Shown here one piece after another: positions 32,930 to 37,112 of a DNA stretch of 37,112 nt (its first letter is position 1; the number at the start of each line of letters is the position of its first letter). The notes under the pieces are model-generated. The model was not told the origin of the DNA, made no database searches, and was given only the letters and a program-made list of their open reading frames with translations. This DNA comes from Streptomyces flaveus (GTDB taxonomy: Bacteria > Actinomycetota > Actinomycetes > Streptomycetales > Streptomycetaceae). The stretch covers positions 1 to 37,112 of the forward strand of contig NZ_BMPQ01000012.1 of assembly GCF_014647675.1 (NCBI RefSeq), written 5' to 3'. The position numbers were made by a program, and so were the translations under genes.

Positions 32930-33849
32930 GGGCGCTCCCCGTCGGACGGCTCGGGGCGGGGTTCCAGGTCAGCGAGCCACAAGCGCTGGAGCATGTGCCA
33001 GTCCTCCGGATGTTCGGCGATACCCGTGGCGAAGGCGTCGGCCAGCGCCTGCGTCATGACAGACGTCTTCTCGGCCCGGGTACCTGTCTCGGGGACATCA
33101 ACCGGAGGATGCACACGGCCCCGCATCACGGGCGAGTCGTCGAACCAGAGCGTCACCGGCAGCAGCAGGGCGCCCGTCTGCTGGGCGAGCAGCGCCGGGC
33201 CCGCGGGCATCCGTGTCGGCTCGCCGAAGAACTTCACCTCGACTCCGGAGGCGGACAGATCACGGTCCGCGACCAGGCAGACCAGGCCGCCGTCACGCAG
33301 CCGGCGGGCCAGCGTGCCGAACACGGACGCGTCGTGCGCGAGCACCTCCATGCCGAGGCCTTCGCGATAGGCGACGAAGCGGTCGTACAGCGTCTCCGGC
33401 TTGAGCCGCTCGGCGACCGTGGTGAAGGGCGTCTCCAGCTTGGTGGTGACCCAGGCGCCGGCGAGGTCCCAGTTGCCCAGGTGCGGGAGCGCGAGGATGA
33501 CGCCCTTGCCGGATGCGAGCCCGTCGGTCAGATAGTGCAGGTCCTTGCCGGCGAAGCCGCTCTTGATGCGCTCACTGCTCCAGGCAGGCAGCCGGAAGGA
33601 CTCCATCCAGTAGCGCAGATACGAGCGCATGCCCGCCCTGGAGAGCTCGGCGAGCCGCTCGGGGGTCGCGTCGGGCACCACGCGCGCGTAGTTGGATTCC
33701 AGCCGGCGTACGCCCTTGCCGCGCCGCTTCCAGGTGATGTCGGCGATGGTCCTGCCGAGCCGTACGGCGACGGGCTCGGGGAGCTTCTTGACGGTGCTCC
33801 AGCCCAGGGCGTACGCGCCGTCCGTCAGCCGTTCACGCAGACCGCTCAC
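32926..33849 (-). CDS. Phosphatidylinositol mannoside acyltransferase-like (LPLAT family)
   Basis: A 307-residue acyltransferase of the HtrB/LPLAT family. The catalytic HX4D motif is H123-D128 in ALPHLGNWD. Other family features are CLVADRDLSASGVEVKFFGEP, MPAGPALLA and an N-terminal amphipathic region (RERLTDGAYALGWSTV). By context it is the homologue of mycobacterial PatA (Rv2611c), which acylates the mannose of PIM1/PIM2. The start is the GTG at 33849 overlapping the pgsA stop (GTGA at 33846-33849); the frame upstream overlaps pgsA and is rejected. It overlaps the PimA-like gene by four bases. Confidence 0.9.
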   Translation of the reverse strand: MSGLRERLTDGAYALGWSTVKKLPEPVAVRLGRTIADITWKRRGKGVRRLESNYARVVPDATPERLAELSRAGMRSYLRYWMESFRLPAWSSERIKSGFAGKDLHYLTDGLASGKGVILALPHLGNWDLAGAWVTTKLETPFTTVAERLKPETLYDRFVAYREGLGMEVLAHDASVFGTLARRLRDGGLVCLVADRDLSASGVEVKFFGEPTRMPAGPALLAQQTGALLLPVTLWFDDSPVMRGRVHPPVDVPETGTRAEKTSVMTQALADAFATGIAEHPEDWHMLQRLWLADLEPRPEPSDGERP

Positions 33850-34595
33850 GACGTGGCCTCGCTGCTCCGTGAGCCGGCCTGTGGGGCGCTCTCCGGACCC
33901 GGGTCCCGGCCGTTGTCCTTGCCGCTGTCCTGGCCGTCCTGCCGGTCGCCTTCCTGGCCGGGCGCGGCATCCGCCTCCGCGGCCTCCTTGCGCACCGTGA
34001 CGACCCGCTGGATCAGCGTGACGACGCTGCCGACGGCGACGATCCACAGGGCGATGGGCAGCAGTACGTGAATGCCGGGTACCCCGAAGGTCTCGAAGCC
34101 CGCAAGACCGGCCGCGACCAGTGATATCACCAGGCGCTCGGCCCGCTCGACGAGGCCGTTGACGGCGACGGGCAGGCCGATCGACTCACCACGGGCCTTC
34201 GTGTACGAGACCACCTGGCCGCTGGCCAGGCAGAAAATCGAGACGGCGCACAGGACGTTGTCGTCGCCGCTGCCCGCGTACCAGAGCGCGAAGCCGCCGA
34301 AGATCGCGCTGTCGGCGACACGGTCGAGGGTCGAGTCCAGGAAGGCGCCCCAGCGGCTGGAGCGGCCCATCTGGCGGGCCATGTTGCCGTCGACGAGGTC
34401 CGAGAAGACGAACAGCGTGATGACGATCGTGCCCCAGAAGAACTCGCCCCTGGGGAAGAAGACCAGCGCGCCCGCGACCACTCCCGCCGTGCCCAGGAGC
34501 GTGACCGTGTCGGGGCTGACGCCGCGGCGGATCAAAAACGCGGCGAACGGTGTGAGAACACGCGTGAAGAAAGCACGCGCGTACTTGTTCAGCAT
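33846..34595 (-). CDS. pgsA: Phosphatidylinositol phosphate synthase (CDP-alcohol phosphotransferase)
   Basis: A 249-residue integral membrane enzyme joining CDP-diacylglycerol to inositol 1-phosphate. The CDP-alcohol motif D-x2-D-G-x2-A-R-x8-G-x3-D-x3-D is complete: D66, D69, G70, R74, G83, D87 and D91. There are about six hydrophobic helices from residue 14 to about 205, then a highly charged Gln/Asp/Gly tail. I place the start at the ATG at 34595 (MLNKYARAFFTRV), where homologues begin; GGGAAGG lies directly upstream. ATG 34652 and GTG 34661 are in-frame alternatives with no good ribosome binding site. It is the first gene of the overlapping pgsA-acyltransferase-PimA trio. Confidence 0.93.
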   Translation of the reverse strand: MLNKYARAFFTRVLTPFAAFLIRRGVSPDTVTLLGTAGVVAGALVFFPRGEFFWGTIVITLFVFSDLVDGNMARQMGRSSRWGAFLDSTLDRVADSAIFGGFALWYAGSGDDNVLCAVSIFCLASGQVVSYTKARGESIGLPVAVNGLVERAERLVISLVAAGLAGFETFGVPGIHVLLPIALWIVAVGSVVTLIQRVVTVRKEAAEADAAPGQEGDRQDGQDSGKDNGRDPGPESAPQAGSRSSEATS

Positions 34596-34898
34596 GGCCT
34601 TCCCGAGGGTCGGTGTGGCCGCGCGGCCCCTGCTGGCCACCGGCTGGCCCATCGTAGTCACGCGCGCGCGTGGGCGACGGGGCCAGGTCGCCCGCACCCG
34701 CCACCGCACTGCCCGCAGCCACGCGCGCGCGTGGCTGCGGGTGGGACCCGGAGCGCACGATCGCGTCCGTTGTATGGACGTGCCGTGACCTGAGTGGAAA
34801 GCTCGAAAGGACCGCGGGCGTCACCGGAGCCGCCAACCGCACGCGGGTCCGCATGTCCGCGCCCACACATGACCTCACCGTGCACGGGAGGCAAGGCC
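34596..34898. promoter_or_regulatory. Divergent intergenic region between pgsA and the EF-G-like gene
   Basis: 303 bases without a supported gene. Besides the palindrome described separately, it holds a CGTCC/GGACG inverted repeat around TTGTAT near 34760-34780 (plus strand), which could be part of a promoter for the EF-G-like gene. I see no confident -35/-10 pair in either direction. Confidence 0.4.
34712..34739. promoter_or_regulatory. 28-base perfect palindrome with CACGCGCGCGTG core
   Basis: CCCGCAGCCACGCG is followed directly by its exact complement, CGCGTGGCTGCGGG. The 12-base core CACGCGCGCGTG (34720-34731) also occurs 61 bases away at 34659-34670. The two copies sit between divergent genes, where shared operators are usual; as RNA it would be a hairpin with a 4-base loop. 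Confidence 0.55.
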
Positions 34899-37097
34899 AT
34901 GGGCGACAAGGCGAACGCACACCCCGGAGCCGCCGGCAGGGCTACGGCGGCCGACCACCCCGCGTCCGTACGGAATGTGGTGCTGGTCGGCCACTCCGGA
35001 TCGGGCAAGACGACTCTGGTGGAAGCTCTCGCGCTGACAGCGGGAGCGGTGAACAGGGCGGGCCGCGTGGAGGACGGCGGCACCGTCTCCGACTACGACG
35101 AGATCGAGCACCGGCAGCAACGGTCGGTGCAGCTCTCCCTGGTGCCCGTCGAATGGGGCGGGTGCAAGATCAATGTTCTGGACACTCCCGGATACGCCGA
35201 CTTCGTCGGGGAGCTGAGGGCCGGTCTGCGAGCGGCGGACGCGGCCCTTTTCGTCGTCTCGGCCTCGGACGGGGTGGACGGCTCGACCCGCATGGTGTGG
35301 GAGGAGTGCGCGGCGGTCGGTATGCCGCGGGCCATCGTGATCACCCACCTCGAAGCGGCCAGAGCCGATTTCGACGAGATGACGCGGACCTGCGCGGAGG
35401 CCTTCGGCGCCGACGACCCGGACGCCGTACTGCCCCTGTACCTGCCGCTCCACGGAGCGCCGGCCCCCGACGGGCACGCGCCCGTGACAGGTCTGATCGG
35501 GCTGCTCTCGCAGAAGCTGTTCGACTACTCCTCCGGAGAGCGCAAGGAGTCCGAACCGGGCCCCGACCAGCTGCCGCTCATCGATGAGGCCCGCAACAGA
35601 CTGATCGAGGGCATCATCTCCGAGAGCGAGGACGAGACCCTCATGGACCGCTATCTCGGCGGCGAGGAGATCGACGTCAAGACGCTCGTACAGGACCTGG
35701 AGCGGGCCGTGGCCCGCGGGGTCTTCTTCCCGGTGCTGGCCGCCGCGCCCGCGGCCGAGGGCGCCCGTCAGGGCCTGGGCACGGTCGAGCTGCTGGAGCT
35801 CATCACCGGCGGCTTCCCGACCCCACTGGAGCCCGAGGCGCCCACGGTCACCACTCCGGACGGCAAACCACGTGAGATCAAGGCCTGCGACCCGAACGGG
35901 CCGCTGGTCGCCGAGGTCGTGAAGACGGCGAGCGACCCCTATGTGGGCCGGATCTCCCTCGTACGCGTCTTCTCGGGCACCCTTCGGCCCGACCAGACGG
36001 TGCACGTCTCCGGACACGGGCTCGCCGATCGCGGGCACGAGGACCACGACGTCGACGAACGCGTCGGCGCCCTGTCCGCACCGTTCGGCAAGCAGCAGCG
36101 CACCCTCTCGCACGCCATCGCGGGCGACATGGCGTGTGTGGCCAAGCTGAACCGCGCCGAGACCGGCGACACGCTCTCGGCCAAGGACGACCCGCTGCTC
36201 ATGGAGCCGTGGGAGATGCCCGACCCGCTGCTGCCGCTGGCCATCCACGCGCACAGCAAGGCGGACGAGGACAAGCTCTCGCAGGGCCTGAGCCGACTGG
36301 TCGCCGAGGACCCCACGATGCGCCTGGAACAGAACCAGGACACCCACCAGGTGGTTCTGTGGTGCCTGGGCGAGGCCCACGCGGACGTCGCCCTGGAACG
36401 GCTCCGCAACCGGTACGGCGTCCAGGTCGACGTCGTACCGCACAAGGTCTCCCTACGGGAGACGTTCGCCGCCAAGTCGGCCGGGCGCGGCCGTCATGTG
36501 AAGCAGTCCGGCGGGCACGGTCAGTACGCGATCTGCGAGATCGAGGTCGAGCCGCTGCCCGGCGGCTCCGGCATCGAGTTCGTCGACAAGGTCGTCGGGG
36601 GCGCCGTGCCGAGGCAGTTCATCCCCTCCGTCGAGAAGGGCGTGCGCGCCCAGGCCGCCAAGGGTGTGGCCGCGGGCTATCCGCTCATCGACGTACGGGT
36701 GACGCTGCTCGACGGCAAGGCGCACTCGGTGGACTCCTCCGACGCCGCGTTCCAGACCGCCGGCGCGCTCGCCCTGCGCGAGGCCGCCGCCGACGCGAAG
36801 ATCCATCTCCTGGAGCCGGTCGCCGAGGTGTCGGTCCTGGTCGGCGACGACTACGTGGGCGCCGTGATGAGCGATCTGTCGGGGCGGCGCGGCCGAGTCG
36901 TCGGCACCGAACAGGCGGGCGGCGGGCGGACGCTCGTACGAGCCGAGGTCCCCGAGATCGAGATCGACCGGTACGCGGTCGACCTGCGCTCCCTCTCGCA
37001 CGGCACCGCACGGTTCAGCCGGCGTTACGCGCGCCACGAGCCGATGCCCGCGCACATTGCGGAGAAGATCCGCGAACAGGCCCAGGACTCCCCCTAG
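34899..37097 (+). CDS. EF-G-like GTPase family protein (EF-G2/FusA2-type)
   Basis: A 732-residue paralogue of elongation factor G. The P-loop is G31-HSGSGKT-T39, and the G3 motif is D95-TPG. The switch-I segment normally RGITI reads RSVQLS, so the G2 Thr is replaced. The G4 motif (NKxD in EF-G) reads T149-H-L-E152, losing both Lys and Asp. Domains II-V follow: DPYVGRISLVRVFSGTL, LSQGLSRLVAEDPTMRLEQNQDT and KQSGGHGQYAICEIEVEPL are recognisable. Mycobacterial EF-G2 is reported to bind GTP without ribosome-stimulated hydrolysis; a similar property is possible here. The ATG at 34899 has GGGAGG 8 bases upstream and fits homologues; ATGs at 34794 and 34869 are rejected. It is divergent from pgsA, and the last 15 bases of the window lie after its stop. 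Confidence 0.93.
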   Translation: MGDKANAHPGAAGRATAADHPASVRNVVLVGHSGSGKTTLVEALALTAGAVNRAGRVEDGGTVSDYDEIEHRQQRSVQLSLVPVEWGGCKINVLDTPGYADFVGELRAGLRAADAALFVVSASDGVDGSTRMVWEECAAVGMPRAIVITHLEAARADFDEMTRTCAEAFGADDPDAVLPLYLPLHGAPAPDGHAPVTGLIGLLSQKLFDYSSGERKESEPGPDQLPLIDEARNRLIEGIISESEDETLMDRYLGGEEIDVKTLVQDLERAVARGVFFPVLAAAPAAEGARQGLGTVELLELITGGFPTPLEPEAPTVTTPDGKPREIKACDPNGPLVAEVVKTASDPYVGRISLVRVFSGTLRPDQTVHVSGHGLADRGHEDHDVDERVGALSAPFGKQQRTLSHAIAGDMACVAKLNRAETGDTLSAKDDPLLMEPWEMPDPLLPLAIHAHSKADEDKLSQGLSRLVAEDPTMRLEQNQDTHQVVLWCLGEAHADVALERLRNRYGVQVDVVPHKVSLRETFAAKSAGRGRHVKQSGGHGQYAICEIEVEPLPGGSGIEFVDKVVGGAVPRQFIPSVEKGVRAQAAKGVAAGYPLIDVRVTLLDGKAHSVDSSDAAFQTAGALALREAAADAKIHLLEPVAEVSVLVGDDYVGAVMSDLSGRRGRVVGTEQAGGGRTLVRAEVPEIEIDRYAVDLRSLSHGTARFSRRYARHEPMPAHIAEKIREQAQDSP

Positions 37098-37112
37098 TTG
37101 ATCTCCCGTAGG

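Overview
The window is a high-GC (roughly 70%) actinobacterial chromosome segment. Gene order, GTG/TTG start codons, strong third-position GC bias and the gene families point to Streptomyces or a close relative. The order (aroB-aroK-aroC, mltG, alaS, rpsD, rarA, hisS, rel, apt, secF-secD-yajC, ruvB-ruvA-ruvC, yebC, pdxT-pdxS, pimA-like, acyltransferase, pgsA, EF-G-like) is, as I recall it, the conserved core order of Streptomyces chromosomes. I see no phage, insertion sequence, CRISPR array, rRNA or tRNA. This is housekeeping rather than accessory DNA.

Layout. Nearly everything is on the minus strand; only a cyclophilin-like gene, a DUF349 gene and an EF-G-like gene are on the plus strand. 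Right to left: (i) 34595-31769 is an overlapping trio, pgsA, acyltransferase and PimA-like mannosyltransferase, making phosphatidylinositol and its mannosides. (ii) 31555-28552 holds a LemA-like membrane protein gene, then pdxS-pdxT (PLP synthase) and yebC, closed by a strong terminator. (iii) 28347-26030 is ruvC-ruvA-ruvB (Holliday junction resolution). (iv) 25863-21808 is yajC-secD-secF-apt (Sec accessory translocase plus adenine salvage). (v) 21588-19000 is the bifunctional (p)ppGpp synthetase/hydrolase gene, convergent with a DUF349 gene across a 30-bp perfect hairpin. (vi) 16531-14543 is a metallo-beta-lactamase-fold hydrolase and hisS. (vii) A VKOR-family gene and rarA follow. (viii) rpsD is monocistronic with a structured leader. 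(ix) 11082-105 is one long run: two small membrane-associated genes, alaS, ruvX, mltG, aroE, a small membrane protein, aroC, aroK, aroB and a proline-rich P-loop ATPase. Many of its neighbours overlap by 1-20 bases, implying translational coupling.

The most interesting signals are regulatory. Upstream of both ruvC and rarA lies the same exact element, TTGTCAGTG-N8-TAnnnT, which matches the RecA-independent DNA-damage promoter known from mycobacteria (PafBC-dependent). At rarA the element is placed so that transcription should begin at or next to the GTG start codon, suggesting a damage-inducible leaderless mRNA. Other signals are: a 343-base rpsD leader with several hairpins, one covering the Shine-Dalgarno; a terminator-like stem-loop inside the yajC-secDF cluster; a 28-base perfect palindrome between pgsA and the EF-G-like gene; and an EF-G paralogue whose G2 and G4 GTPase motifs are degenerate. 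I found no wholly novel multi-gene system here.
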